Made by a program: the position numbers and the translations under genes. Under the pieces are notes generated by a model. It searched no databases. It was not told the origin of the DNA and saw only the letters and a program-made list of their open reading frames with translations. A stretch of DNA of 64,000 bases from Oscillatoriales cyanobacterium M59_W2019_021. Its GTDB lineage: Bacteria; Cyanobacteriota; Cyanobacteriia; Cyanobacteriales; Geitlerinemataceae. The DNA is taken from the NCBI GenBank assembly GCA_015295945.1, contig DVED01000156.1, positions 16,310-80,309 on the forward strand. Direction: 5' to 3'. Shown piece by piece: positions 1 through 11,100 of this stretch. Position 1 is the first letter of the stretch, and each line of letters starts with the position of its first letter.

Positions 1-75
1 CAAGATTATCAAGCAGCCATTGCCAGAATCGAACGTCAAAAAACAACACTTAATATCGGAACGAAGAAGATCGAA

Positions 76-3000
76 ATGAAGTCTCAAGATCGAGTTAAAA
101 TTTTAATCGATGCCGTTTTCTTTCAACTTTATCAAACGGGTATCGCTCGGCTATGGAGATCGTTACTCGAAGAGTGGTCAACCGGAGATTTTGCCAAACA
201 GATTCTCGTTCTCGATCGCGCTGGAACCGCACCGCGAATTCCCGGAATCAAGTATCTTTGCCTTCCTCGATACGACTATAACAATACAGAAGCCGATCGG
301 CAAACACTGCAAAAGATTTGCGATGAAGAAGCGATCAATATTTTTGTTTCTTCATATTATACAACTCCGGTTACCACTCGATCGGTTTTCATGGCTTATG
401 ACATGATTCCCGAGATTGCTGGATATAACCCGGAAAATCCCATGTGGCGAGAAAAAAAATACGGCTTAGAACACGCTTCATCGTACATTGCCATTTCCGA
501 AAATACCGCACAAGATTTAGTTCGGCTATTTCCGCAGATCGATCGAGACTCCATAACTGTATCGCATTGTGGAGTTAGTTCTGTCTTTTCTGCGGCAAGT
601 TCGACTGAAATTGAAAGCTTTAAACAGAAGTATGGAATCTCTAAACCCTACTTTATGCTGGTCGGGATGAGAGTGGGTTATAAGAATGCGATTTTATTTT
701 TCAAAGCATTAAATGAATTAGAAAACAAACACGAATTTGAAATTGTCTGTACGGGTGGGGGACCGCAGCTAGAGCCAGAATTTCAACCGTACATTTCCGG
801 TATTAAAGCTCATATGGTGCAACTGAGCGATGAAGACTTGCGTACTGCCTACTCGGGAGCCGTTGCCTTAGCTTTTCCTTCCCAATACGAGGGTTTTGGA
901 TTACCCGTTTTGGAGGCGATGGCGTGTGGATGTCCGGTGATTACCTGCCGAAAATCTTCGCTGCCAGAAGTTGGCGGAAATGCCGTTATTTACGTGGACG
1001 AACAAGATGTCGCGGGGATGGCAAATGCCTTGCGCGAAGTCCAAAAAGCTGAAGTTCGTAATGCTTTAATAACTGCGGGTCTTGATCGCGCCAAGCAGTT
1101 TTCTTGGTCAAAGATGGCAAATCGAGTCAGTGAAGCTTTAATTAAAGCTGCTGGTTGCTCTACCTCATCTGTAAGTTCTTCACCTGTATTCTCCGATGGA
1201 CTCTTAACTCAAATTCAAGCGTATCAACAAAATTCTCTCGATCGCAATTCTCTTCCAATTTTACAACAAGCTCGCAAAAAGCTGGCTCAATATTGGCTGA
1301 ATTTACCTGCGGATCGACTTGAAAGTGAATATCAAAGTGAATTGGGAAAACTTCATTTAGCGTTCTGGAATAGCGGCTTTAAAAATGAGTTACGAACTGA
1401 AGAAGAAAAGCTAATTGCTACACAAATATCTGCAAAAGTTGCAAAAGGATTTAATGAGTTGGATGCGATCCAAGCATTGATTGCTGCCACATTATATTTC
1501 TATCCCCACCAACTTTCGATACAATACCAACGAGCGCCAATTCCCAACTGGTTTGCGGCATCTTACCTGCAATTCATGTTTGAATCGCCGCGTTTGTTTC
1601 AAGAACTGGGAGAAGTCGATCGCTATGCTGATTATTTCCACGGTTGGATCGATTATCTTCACGGTAATATTACCAGCAATCCCGATTTTGAGGTTTGGAA
1701 ATACGTTTCTTCAGTGTTTGCCAACCAAGCCAATTTAACGCCGTTATACTTTAGTGGCAGCGATTTAAAACAAGAACAAAGCCAGCGATCGCAAATTCTC
1801 GAGTTGTATCTGAAGCAAAATGGCTGTCAACTCGACTATACGTTCCCAGAACGATCGACCACTCGATCCAAAATTCGGTTGGGAATTCTCTGTCAAAACT
1901 TTTATCCTTCGGCAGAAACTTTTACCGTTCTTCCGGTATTTGAACATCTCGATCGCGATCGCTTTGAAGTCTATCTCTATGCTTTAGATGTTGGAAATAC
2001 ATCCTCCGAACAGTTAGTGCGCGATCGATCGGATAAGTTCGTCCATTTAAGCGATAAAAATCTCGATAGTCTTGTGCAAACTCTACGTGCTGACGACTTA
2101 GATATCATTTTAATTGGTAGTAATATTACTGCGCGTTCTTACCCGCTAACCTTACTATCCATGCACCGCTTGGCTCGAATTCAAACTGTTTCTCTTGCCG
2201 ATCCCGTTACTACGGGAATGCGAAATATTGACTATTATATTGCCGGGAACTTAACTGTTTCTGACACTGCACAACAATCTTATCAAGAGAAATTAGTAAC
2301 GATCGACGGTTCCGGTTTGTGCTTCCGCTTTCCTCCCGATCCCGCACCCACTCTCAATCCTACGCGCCAAAGTTGGGGAGCAAACGAGGGGACGACGATC
2401 TTTATTTCCGGCTCGAATTTTCGTAAAATTAACCCCGAAGTTCGTCATACTTGGGCAAAAATTCTCGCTGCCGTTCCCAACTCAATTTTAGCGTTATATC
2501 CCTTCGGACCGAATTGGGGTCGCCATCCTCAATTAGAACTGCCATTTTACCAAAATTTACAAGCGGTTTTCGCGCAATATGGCATCGCTCCCAATCGGTT
2601 AGTTTTAATCAAAACACTTCCCAATACCGCCGATATTCGGAAATGTTTGGAAATTGCCGACATTTATCTCGATTCTTATCCCTATTCCGGTGCAGCATCG
2701 GCACTCGATCCTCTCAAAGTTCATTTACCGATCGTGACGATGGAAGGTCGAGAACTGCGCCATCGACAATCGGCAGCATTATTAAAAGAGTTGCAAATTC
2801 CTGATTTAATTGCTCGCAGCGAATCGGAGTATATTCAGTTAGCCGTTTCTCTGGGAACAAATCCTCAGTTACGCCAACAGAAACGGATGGACATTCAACA
2901 GAAGATGCGGCAAACTCCCCAATTCTTGGATAGTCGATCGTACTCTGAAAAAATGGGAGCGTTGTTCCAGAAACTTTTCCGCGAGTGGCAATCGCCGGGA

Positions 3001-3960
3001 AGCAAATTGACGATCAAATCCAACGTTTCTCAGTTTCCCACTCAAATCGGTCGAATTGAAGAAGATCGATCGCCACTAACACCGCAACTTCTCGATCGCC
3101 TTTCCGGTTGCCTCAACCTCTATCAAATCGATCCGTCCGATCGCACGACGATTTCCGAACTGATGCCATTGCGGCGAAAATTAGCCGAACATTTATTAAC
3201 GATAACGCCTCATGAATTAGAAAATCTTTATCAAAGTGAAGTGGGAAAAGCTTATCGAGCGTTACTTAAAAGTGGCATTCAAAAACAACCGAATGATAAT
3301 AACGATGGACTCTTCGTACAACAGTTAACCCAACAAGGTGTAGGCTTAACTAATCCTCAAGCTGTTAATGCTTTGATGGGAGCGATGTTGTACTACGCTC
3401 CGGGAACGCTGAAAGTTCAAAACTATCGCGATCGCCTGCCGAAATGGTTAATTGAAGATTACGAGCAAGTGTTTGAAAGCGATATCTCCACATCGTCCTC
3501 TTCTCAACCTCAAGTTGCCAATTCTCCAGAGATTTCCAATTTACCTCAGCTTTCGATCGAATTTCTCAATCGTCTTTTAGGTTGTGTCAATCTCTACGAA
3601 ATCGATCCCTCAGAACCTTCGATTATTTCCGAATTGCATCAACTCCGCCGCCAGCTTTCCGAATATTGGCTGAAAGTTCCCACGGATGGACTGGAAACTC
3701 TGTATAAAGCAGAAGTCGGTCGGCGTTACCAAGCCTTGCTAAAAAGCGGTTTTCAAAAAGAATCGATTCCTGAAACCGATCGCACTTTCGTACAGGAAAT
3801 TACCCAAATTGCTTCTAGTTCCGCTCACCCACAATCGCTCAATGCGATGTTAGCAGCAATGTTGTATTATACTCCCAGCCAATTAAAAATCCAGAACGCG
3901 CGCGATCGCCTGCCGGGATGGTTAATCGAGGATTACGAACGAGTTTTCGAGCAGTTATAA
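76..3960 (+). CDS. Large two-domain glycosyltransferase (GT4 plus GT41-like) with three helical repeat modules
   Basis: Cytoplasmic sugar transferase, probably for surface glycan or protein glycosylation. Residues about 5-365 form a GT4 (glycosyltransferase family 1) fold with the acidic EGFGLPVLEAMACG motif and SLPEVGG near the nucleotide-sugar site. Residues about 595-985 resemble the catalytic part of O-GlcNAc-transferase-like (GT41) proteins. Three copies of a roughly 130-residue module surround this, at about 375-503, 1003-1135 and 1157-1294; each has a YW..P...LE..Y..E.G..Y.ALL.SG core and ends in a P.W....Y...FE helix. The frame stays open leftwards to base 1 with no stop, and the shown ATG has only a weak ribosome site, so the true protein may begin outside the window. 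The acceptor and sugar cannot be told from sequence. Confidence 0.85.
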   Translation: MKSQDRVKILIDAVFFQLYQTGIARLWRSLLEEWSTGDFAKQILVLDRAGTAPRIPGIKYLCLPRYDYNNTEADRQTLQKICDEEAINIFVSSYYTTPVTTRSVFMAYDMIPEIAGYNPENPMWREKKYGLEHASSYIAISENTAQDLVRLFPQIDRDSITVSHCGVSSVFSAASSTEIESFKQKYGISKPYFMLVGMRVGYKNAILFFKALNELENKHEFEIVCTGGGPQLEPEFQPYISGIKAHMVQLSDEDLRTAYSGAVALAFPSQYEGFGLPVLEAMACGCPVITCRKSSLPEVGGNAVIYVDEQDVAGMANALREVQKAEVRNALITAGLDRAKQFSWSKMANRVSEALIKAAGCSTSSVSSSPVFSDGLLTQIQAYQQNSLDRNSLPILQQARKKLAQYWLNLPADRLESEYQSELGKLHLAFWNSGFKNELRTEEEKLIATQISAKVAKGFNELDAIQALIAATLYFYPHQLSIQYQRAPIPNWFAASYLQFMFESPRLFQELGEVDRYADYFHGWIDYLHGNITSNPDFEVWKYVSSVFANQANLTPLYFSGSDLKQEQSQRSQILELYLKQNGCQLDYTFPERSTTRSKIRLGILCQNFYPSAETFTVLPVFEHLDRDRFEVYLYALDVGNTSSEQLVRDRSDKFVHLSDKNLDSLVQTLRADDLDIILIGSNITARSYPLTLLSMHRLARIQTVSLADPVTTGMRNIDYYIAGNLTVSDTAQQSYQEKLVTIDGSGLCFRFPPDPAPTLNPTRQSWGANEGTTIFISGSNFRKINPEVRHTWAKILAAVPNSILALYPFGPNWGRHPQLELPFYQNLQAVFAQYGIAPNRLVLIKTLPNTADIRKCLEIADIYLDSYPYSGAASALDPLKVHLPIVTMEGRELRHRQSAALLKELQIPDLIARSESEYIQLAVSLGTNPQLRQQKRMDIQQKMRQTPQFLDSRSYSEKMGALFQKLFREWQSPGSKLTIKSNVSQFPTQIGRIEEDRSPLTPQLLDRLSGCLNLYQIDPSDRTTISELMPLRRKLAEHLLTITPHELENLYQSEVGKAYRALLKSGIQKQPNDNNDGLFVQQLTQQGVGLTNPQAVNALMGAMLYYAPGTLKVQNYRDRLPKWLIEDYEQVFESDISTSSSSQPQVANSPEISNLPQLSIEFLNRLLGCVNLYEIDPSEPSIISELHQLRRQLSEYWLKVPTDGLETLYKAEVGRRYQALLKSGFQKESIPETDRTFVQEITQIASSSAHPQSLNAMLAAMLYYTPSQLKIQNARDRLPGWLIEDYERVFEQL

Positions 3961-4011
3961 TTTGATATGGGAAAATCGATGATGTCGAAGATTCTATCGA
4001 TATAAGGTAGA

Positions 4012-4560
4012 TTAATAAGTACTGCTATTGCGGCTTCCGCTTGAGTAGCAAACGCCATCGATCTCGCGTTTTAGGTCAGCTAAAGATAGTGAATTTTTAC
4101 TGAGATCGACTTCGACAACTTTAGCAAATCCTTCGGCAATATGAGGCGGAAACTCGGAGAGCGCTTGCGCCATGCTCTCGATGACTTCTGTGGGAACTTT
4201 TCGCGATCGCTGCTGGTTCCAAACTTTACAAATTTTGATCGGGGCTTTCAGATACCACGCCATCCATTGCAGTGGTTCTTCTGTTGCTACTGCCACTTTT
4301 TTAAGGAATTTTAATCTCCAGGTGCGTTGTGCATTTGTTGCATCGTAAATGACCGTTTGTCTGGCATTGAGTGCCTCTTGTATTCGGGAAATGAGAACGG
4401 CTTCGATTTCTTGCCAGTTGCCCTGTATGCTTTCATTGCCATATAGTTCGGCACGAATGCGATCGGGAGAAATAATAATGCTTTCATCGTTGAGACTATC
4501 CAGTTGTGCTGCAAAAGTTGATTTACCACTACCTGGTAATCCAATTAAAAAATGGTGCAT
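4012..4560 (-). CDS. AAA_33-type P-loop kinase
   Basis: Small nucleotide-dependent kinase of the AAA_33/zeta-toxin-like group. A Walker A motif GLPGSGKST lies at residues 7-15. A SPDRIRAELYG segment follows near residue 31, then YDATN near residue 72, the usual pattern for polynucleotide-kinase-like P-loop enzymes. The protein is 182 residues, with no signal peptide or second domain. It is convergent with the upstream glycosyltransferase and lies about 95 bases downstream of mutS on the same strand. The substrate is unknown; RNA 5'-ends, small metabolites or UDP-sugars are all possible in this superfamily. No antitoxin partner is adjacent, so a toxin role is unlikely. Confidence 0.75.
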   Translation of the reverse strand: MHHFLIGLPGSGKSTFAAQLDSLNDESIIISPDRIRAELYGNESIQGNWQEIEAVLISRIQEALNARQTVIYDATNAQRTWRLKFLKKVAVATEEPLQWMAWYLKAPIKICKVWNQQRSRKVPTEVIESMAQALSEFPPHIAEGFAKVVEVDLSKNSLSLADLKREIDGVCYSSGSRNSSTY

Positions 4561-4655
4561 AATTTTTGATACTAATTGTCATTACCCCGTCTCAATGACC
4601 GACGAGAGTTCTCAAGTTTTTACCGTCTTCGCATCCCAAATTTTAACCTGACATT

Positions 4656-7355
4656 CTATTCGCAGGGGGAATCTCGCCGATCAAAAATGTCTAACTGTTC
4701 GATCGGAGATTTGGTTTTCACCTGATACTTTCCCTTTTTCTCCTGTACCGATTGTCCGGAACTTTTTCTCAGTCCGATCGCTATTTTACTGTGCTTTTCA
4801 ATTTGTCCCATCACTTCCTTGGCACGCTTAATCACCGATGCGGGTAAACCCGCCAACCGTCCGGCTTCGATGCCGTACGATCGATCGGCGCCTCCCGGTT
4901 GAACTTGATGGAGAAAGACGATTTCATCGGGTAATTCTTTCACCGTTACTTGATAGTTTGCCACGTTATCTAAAATCGAAGCGAGTTCGTTGAGTTCGTG
5001 GTAGTGGGTGGCGAAAATGGTGCGAGAACCGATATCAGTGGCTAAGTATTCGGCAACAGCCCAAGCGATCGACAAACCGTCAAAGGTTGCCGTTCCCCTG
5101 CCAATTTCATCTAATAATACCAGAGATTTTGGCGTGGCGTGGTTGAGAATATTTGCCGTTTCGTTCATTTCTACCATAAATGTGGATTGTCCGGTGGCGA
5201 TGTCATCGACAGCACCGACGCGGGTAAAAATGCGATCGCAAATCCCCAAAGTTGCCGCCGTTGCCGGGACAAAACTTCCGGTTTGCGCCATCAGTTGAAT
5301 TAACCCCGTTTGCCGCAAATAGCAACTTTTGCCGCTGGCATTGGGTCCGGTTAAAATAATTAAATCCGGCGCGTTTTCTTCAAAAATTCCCAACTTCGTG
5401 GAATTGGGAACGAAGAACCCCGCAGGCAGCGATTGTTCGACCACTGGATGCCGTCCGGCAACGATCGCCAATTCCCGACTCTCGACAATTTTCGGGCAAC
5501 AATACCCCCGTTCTACGGCAACTTCAGCAAAGCCGCACAATACATCTAAGGCAGCAACGGCTTTGGCGATATTGCGAATTTGTTCGGCACGATCGCCCAC
5601 TTCCGATCGTAATTCAACGAAGATTTCATACTCCAATCGATTCAATTCTTCCTGAGCGTTTAATATTCGCGCTTCCCGTTCTTTCAGTTCCGGCGTAATG
5701 TATCGTTCTTCGTTAGTTAGCGTTTGTTTGCGAATGTAATTATCCGGCGCTTGTTCGGTTTTGGAACGGGAAATACTGATATAATATCCAAAGGTTTTAT
5801 TAAACCCAACTTTCAGCGTCGAAACCCCCGTGCGATCGCGTTCGGTAACTTCCAAATTGGCAATCCAAGCTCGATCGCTCTCCAATTGTTGCCGCCTTTC
5901 GTCTAACTGCGCGTTCACCCCCGGACGAATTAAATTCCCCTCCTTAACGTGAATCGGTGGAACTTCGACGAGGTGAGCGTGCAGGCGCTGCGCCAAGGCT
6001 TCCAAAGCGGGGGACACCGTTTGCAGGGTTCGCAGGTAGGGAGATCTCCCCGTAGCACATAAGTGTGCCAACTCCGGCAACCTTGCCAGCGAGTCGGCAA
6101 TGGCAACCAAATCCCGCGCGTTTGCCGCTCCAGAACCCGCCCGTCCCGTCAGCCGTTCCAAGTCGTAAATTTGCCGCAAAAGCTGTTGCAAATCCTGGCG
6201 CAGGGTGAAGTTTGCCACCAACTCCCGCACCGTCTCCTGTCGCGCTTCGATCCCCTTGCGGTTCAGCAGGGGTTGCAGCAGCCAGCGCCGCAGCGCCCGA
6301 GATCCCATCGCCGTGCGGGTTTTGTCCAGTGCCCACAGCAGGGAACCGTAGCGACTGCCGTCCCGTACCGTTTGGGTGATTTCCAGGTTGGCGCGGGTTT
6401 GTCGATCGAGAATGAGATAATCGGCAATGGCGTAGGTTCGCAGGGGTTGCAACGGGATCGATCGCGGTTGGGTGGGTTCCCGCTTATCTTTCACCTCTTG
6501 CTCGAAGGTTTTCTCCAAATACTCCAACAAGCCGCCTGCCGCGCGAATTGCCAGGGGGAGGTGTTCGCATCCCAAGCCTTCGAGCGATCGCAACCGGAAC
6601 CGCTGCAACAATCGCGATCGCGCTTCGGCTAAACTAAACGGTTGCTGGGAACGCAGGGAATAACAAAACACCGTGGGTAACTCCGGCGGCAACTCCTCCG
6701 AGGTTTCCCCCGGACGCAGAATCGCCGTAGGATTGGGAGCATTGGTGGGAATCAGCACCTCCGAGGGTTGCAACCGCATCAACTCCTCCGTCAGTTGCGC
6801 CAAATCCTCCCCTTGGGTGGTGAAAAAGTCCCCGGTGGAAATATCCGCGTGCGCTAACCCCCAATGTAGGTTCGCCAGTACCACCGCCGCCAGGAAATTA
6901 TTGCGACTGGCTTTGAGCATTCCCTCTTCGATCAGGGTTCCGGGGGTAATGACGCGAGTGATTTGTCGATCGACCATCCGTCCTTCCGACGCCGCATCCG
7001 AGGCTTCTTCCACCTGATCGCACACGGCAACGGCGATCCCCTTTTCCACCAACATCGCCGCATACCGATCGAGCGCGTGATGGGGTACTCCCGTCATCGT
7101 CACCCGTCCGATATTCTTACCCCCTTCCTTACTCGTTAGAACTAACTCTAATTCCCGCGCCAAGGTCACCGCATCTTGAAAAAAGCACTCGAAAAAGTCG
7201 CCAACTCGATACAGCAACAGCGCGTGAGGATACAAATCCTTGGTTTGCGTGTAATGCTGCATCATCGGCGATAGCTGGCTGCGATCGAGCGATCGATAGT
7301 CGGAATGCGGCGCTTGGCGCGATGCGCGTTGGGAGTTAGGTGGGTCGCTGGTCAT
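4656..7355 (-). CDS. mutS: DNA mismatch repair protein MutS
   Basis: Recognises mismatches and small loops in DNA and starts mismatch repair as an ATP-dependent dimeric clamp. All parts of a MutS1 are present in 899 residues. The N-terminal mismatch-binding domain has the Phe-X-Glu motif inside GDFFECF near residue 53. The connector and lever region holds a conserved TRANLEI segment. A Walker A GPNASGKS lies near residue 670, followed by a DEIGRGT Walker B, a THYHEL motif and a C-terminal helix-turn-helix dimerisation part. About 35 residues precede the SPMMQHY start of the conserved domain, so a slightly later start is possible. No mutL is nearby, which is common in cyanobacteria. Confidence 0.98.
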   Translation of the reverse strand: MTSDPPNSQRASRQAPHSDYRSLDRSQLSPMMQHYTQTKDLYPHALLLYRVGDFFECFFQDAVTLARELELVLTSKEGGKNIGRVTMTGVPHHALDRYAAMLVEKGIAVAVCDQVEEASDAASEGRMVDRQITRVITPGTLIEEGMLKASRNNFLAAVVLANLHWGLAHADISTGDFFTTQGEDLAQLTEELMRLQPSEVLIPTNAPNPTAILRPGETSEELPPELPTVFCYSLRSQQPFSLAEARSRLLQRFRLRSLEGLGCEHLPLAIRAAGGLLEYLEKTFEQEVKDKREPTQPRSIPLQPLRTYAIADYLILDRQTRANLEITQTVRDGSRYGSLLWALDKTRTAMGSRALRRWLLQPLLNRKGIEARQETVRELVANFTLRQDLQQLLRQIYDLERLTGRAGSGAANARDLVAIADSLARLPELAHLCATGRSPYLRTLQTVSPALEALAQRLHAHLVEVPPIHVKEGNLIRPGVNAQLDERRQQLESDRAWIANLEVTERDRTGVSTLKVGFNKTFGYYISISRSKTEQAPDNYIRKQTLTNEERYITPELKEREARILNAQEELNRLEYEIFVELRSEVGDRAEQIRNIAKAVAALDVLCGFAEVAVERGYCCPKIVESRELAIVAGRHPVVEQSLPAGFFVPNSTKLGIFEENAPDLIILTGPNASGKSCYLRQTGLIQLMAQTGSFVPATAATLGICDRIFTRVGAVDDIATGQSTFMVEMNETANILNHATPKSLVLLDEIGRGTATFDGLSIAWAVAEYLATDIGSRTIFATHYHELNELASILDNVANYQVTVKELPDEIVFLHQVQPGGADRSYGIEAGRLAGLPASVIKRAKEVMGQIEKHSKIAIGLRKSSGQSVQEKKGKYQVKTKSPIEQLDIFDRRDSPCE

Positions 7356-7466
7356 TTGTCATTGGGGGTTTGGGGTTTGGGGTTGGTCATTCGTCATGGT
7401 CATTTGTCAGTGGTGAAAAACGACTAGTCACTAGCCACTAACAACTAACAACTAACAACTAACAAC
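7356..7466. repeat. Spacer with short tandem heptamer repeats
   Basis: The spacer between mutS and the next minus-strand gene is low complexity. It holds GGTTTGGGGTTTGGGG, several TCATTTGTCA-like units and about four and a half copies of the heptamer AACAACT at 7437-7468. Similar families (CCAATGA, GCTATTA, TAATAAG, GCTAGTT) recur in at least eight other spacers here. These are the short tandemly repeated sequences known from filamentous cyanobacteria. Confidence 0.7.
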
Positions 7467-7952
7467 TCACTCATGACTCCCGTTGAGAACCTCTTTCACG
7501 TCGGCAGCAGAAATTCCTAAAATTCGTGCTAAGGGGTTAATTAAAGTGGAATCAACGGATTTTCCGGCTGCCAGATCGTTGAGGTGTTGCGGGGAAACTT
7601 TGTAAGTATCGCAGAATTTGAGAAACTCTTGGGGACTGAGTTGCAGTGCTTTTTGTCGATCGACCAGCATAGCCGCGATCGCGCGCGGACCGGATTTCGG
7701 TCGTTCGGTTTTGGCGAGATACTTCTCCATCAGTTCCTCAACTTTGGCAGGATTGCCTCCTTTGGCGCGGAGGATATCCAAACAGGCGATGCGCAAGGCT
7801 TTGCGCAACTTATCTTGATCGTTCATCGCTTCGACGATTTCTCGCGCGTAAAAGGGATGGCAATAGCCAACTAACTCGCCTTCTCGATAAATGGGAAGGT
7901 GAGGTTGTTCCGGTTGAAACTCCCACGACAAAGATTCCTGTATTTGGATCAT
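7467..7952 (-). CDS. Conserved hypothetical protein, possible helix-turn-helix C-terminus
   Basis: Soluble protein of 161 residues from the chosen start, function not recognised. The open frame extends 33 codons further upstream to 8051, but the ATG at 7952 is preferred: GAGGA lies 12 bases before it and the extension is Arg/Asn-rich and unlike a protein. Residues about 60-105 contain a helix with LRIACLDILRAKGGN. The last 60 residues (LSPQEFLKFCDTYKVS, then LARILGISAADVKEVL) look like a short helical, DNA-binding-like bundle. The gene lies between mutS and the glycan operon in the same direction, with spacers over 100 bases on each side, so it is probably transcribed on its own. Confidence 0.65.
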   Translation of the reverse strand: MIQIQESLSWEFQPEQPHLPIYREGELVGYCHPFYAREIVEAMNDQDKLRKALRIACLDILRAKGGNPAKVEELMEKYLAKTERPKSGPRAIAAMLVDRQKALQLSPQEFLKFCDTYKVSPQHLNDLAAGKSVDSTLINPLARILGISAADVKEVLNGSHE

Positions 7953-8152
7953 AATTCGCGCATTCCTCAAGGAGCAATAGTTCAGAACTCGAATGGCAAA
8001 AATTGGATTGAATTTCGATTGCCAGGATCGTCGATCGCCGCATTTCTGCAAAGCTTCGAGGTTGATCGAAGCTACTATATTTTGGGGAAACAGTCTGGGA
8101 GTATCGCTTGTGGATCGCGATCGTAGTGCGATTCTAACAAATTGGCGACCCC

Positions 8153-8167
8153 AATTTACAGTAAATT
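8153..8167. promoter_or_regulatory. Perfect 7-1-7 palindrome in spacer
   Basis: AATTTAC-A-GTAAATT is a perfect inverted repeat between the end of the giant glycan gene and the start of the 161-residue gene. It has no following T-run, so it is not an obvious terminator. It could be an operator for the gene starting at 7952, but lies about 200 bases upstream of it. Confidence 0.3.
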
Positions 8168-8175
8168 ACGATCGG

Positions 8176-11100
8176 TTAACGACCTTTTCTCAAAATGGCG
8201 ATAAATTCAGCTTCGTTACTTTGCAGGCACTCGAGTTCAAAGGGATAGGGAAGTTCCTGTTGACAGTACGTCAGAAATTCGGTAAAGGCTTCTGGCGTCC
8301 AAACATGGAAGTGAATGCTAAAGTCCATATCGACGAGCAAAAGTCGCAGGCGTTCGGATAGCTGGGTTTCCGGAACCCGATCAACCAATCGCACGTATTC
8401 TTCAAAGTGTTGAATTTGCGAAGTTTCCGGTCCTTCTCGATCGTCGCGGATCAGATGTTCTAACGTGGTGACGGGACGATCGCGATCGAAGGTATATCGC
8501 TTATCGGGAATTGCCAGATAAATCGTGCCGCCAGGTTTGACCACGCGCAGGTAATTTTTCAGCGTGGCGATCGGATTTTGGCAGTGTTCGAGCATATGAT
8601 TGGCGATGACAAAATCCACGGAAGCATCGGGAATCGTTCCCAAAACTTCCCCATCATCGATGATATCTACATCGACTAACGGCAACTCGTTCAGTTCGGG
8701 ATATTGCATCCGCAAATCGAACACCGAAAGACGATCAACGTAGCGAACTTTGACGGTTTCCGGTACTTGCAAAGGAGAATGCAGCGCACCCACTTCGATG
8801 CCTTCTCCTTGGAGATATTGCGCGGCAATGGCACGGCGAACCCGATCGGCTTTGGCTTTGGGATCTTCGACTTCAGGTTCGGCAACGGTCGCGATTTCTT
8901 CTACTCGATTAAGTGTTTTTTTTTCCGAGGTTGCCATCCCGTTTAACTGCGGGTTGACAATTTCTATTTCGGTTAATTCTTTGAGATCTTTTTCTTTTAA
9001 AGTAGCGGCGATCGCACCGTTCGATTCCGATAGTAAAGCACCGAAAGGATTGCTATCCACTTCTATTTCATCAGGACGAGAAGCCGAATTTTGTGCCACC
9101 TCTGGATCGGTTAACTGCGAAGGATCGAACTCAACGGCGATCGAAGGGGGAAGTTCGTTAATGCTATAATCTTCTCGCAACCGCGTTAAATTGGGATTGT
9201 AACACGGATCGTTATCGAGATATTTCTTCCACCGACTCCGTAAGATATTGGCTTCTTTTGCCAATCGCGCCAGTTTTTCCGGTGTATCTTCGTATCCGCG
9301 ACTCTTTGATTCGTAATGGTATAAAACGACGTGGGGTAGGTAAATATTGCGGTAGCCGCGATCGACTAATTTCAAACAGAAATCCACATCGTTATACGCC
9401 ACCGCCAGCGTTTCATCTAATCCGCCAACTTCGTCAAACACTTCTCGCCGACACATCAAACACGCACCCGTCACCGCCGAGAAATTATTCACCGTTTTAA
9501 CTTGACAAACATACCCTGGCGTGTCTTTCGGAAAAGCGCGATGGCTGTGTCCGGCAACGCCGCCGATGCCTAACATAATTCCCGCGTGTTGAATCGTATC
9601 GTCTTCGTAGAGAAGCAACGCACCAACCGCACCAATTTCCGGTCTTTGCGCCTGTTCTACCATCGCTTCTAACCAGTCTGGAACTAAGACTTTTGTATCG
9701 TTATTTAAAAAGAGTAAATAGTCTCCCGTGGCTTGGCTGACCCCAAAGTTATTAATCGTGGGATAGTTAAAGGGAATATCGAAAGGATAACACTTAAATC
9801 GATCGGGTTCTCGTTGCGTCCATCGCGCGATAATGTCCGCCGTTTCCGCTTCCGTACTGCCGTTATCCACCACCACCACTTCATAATTGGGATAGGTCGT
9901 TTGCGCGAAAATAGAACTCAAGCAGCGATCGAGTATTTCCCCTAAATTGCGGGTGGGAATAATAATGCTGACTCGCTTGTAGTCGCGAATTTGATAGCGA
10001 ACGGTATAGTTGCCAAAATATCCCGGAACGTCAAGAACCGTTCCCGGTTCACCGCGACGTTCGAGTGCCTCGGTAATGGCTTTTTTCGCCGCATCGTAAG
10101 CATAAGTTTTTACCTCTTGGTTTCCCGTTGCCGTCGATTCCGCATGCAGCCGCCAATGGTAGAGAATTTTAGGAATATGGTAAACTTTCTCCGTTTTTTC
10201 CGTCAGCCTCAACACCAAATCGTAGTCTTGGCTGCCTTCAAATCCCACCCGAAATCCGCCAATTTCGTTAACAAGCGATCGGCGATAAACCCCTAAATGA
10301 CAGGTATACATCCGCGACAAAAACGAATCCGGACACCAATCGGGTTTGAAGAACGGGTGCATGAGTTGGTTATTCTCATCCACCTTATCTTCGTCGGAAT
10401 AAATCATATCGGCATCGGGGTATTTATTGAGCAGTAATACCACCTCGTATAGCGCATCGGGAGTGATTAAATCATCGTGATCTAACAGTGCGATAAAGTC
10501 TCCCGTTGCCAGCGCGATCGCCGCATTGGAAGCGCGAGAAATATGTCCGTTTTCTTGACAAAACGTAACTTTAATTCGAGCATCTTTTGCAGCATATTCC
10601 TGTAAAATAGGTTTGATATGCGCCGCCGTGGAAGCATCGTCAGCTACGCACAATTCCCAATAGGGATAAATTTGATTTAAAACCGATTCGATCGCATCTC
10701 GCAGAAACTTCTCCGGCGTATTGTAAACGGGAACGATAATGCTAATTGTGGGTTTGTAGCGAAACGTCGGCACGGTATCCGCCATTTTTCGCAAGTCAGC
10801 GGCACGGGGAAAATGCTGTGCCAGCCACTGCTGGTATGCCAAATCGTGTGCCGGAACGGCAACAACGGGAACCTGAGAACTTGGGGACAATTTTCCGGCG
10901 ATTTTCTGCCGCGTTTTCCCTAATGCTGCTTTCAATCCTTGTTGTCGGGAAACGTCAAAAAAAGCCTTGCCTTTCGATTTAATTTTACCTAACGGTGCTT
11001 TTAACTTAAACCACAAGGTTCGCAATTTCCAGAACTTGGTATTTTCCATCGCCTGAATTTGGTTTCGTGCCTCTTGCAAATGGATTTGTAACTGTTCGAG

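Noticed and set aside
6063..6632. 189-codon plus-strand open frame
   Set aside because: Entirely antisense to mutS, whose frame has clear conserved motifs. The antisense protein is Arg/Gln-rich and has no ribosome site.
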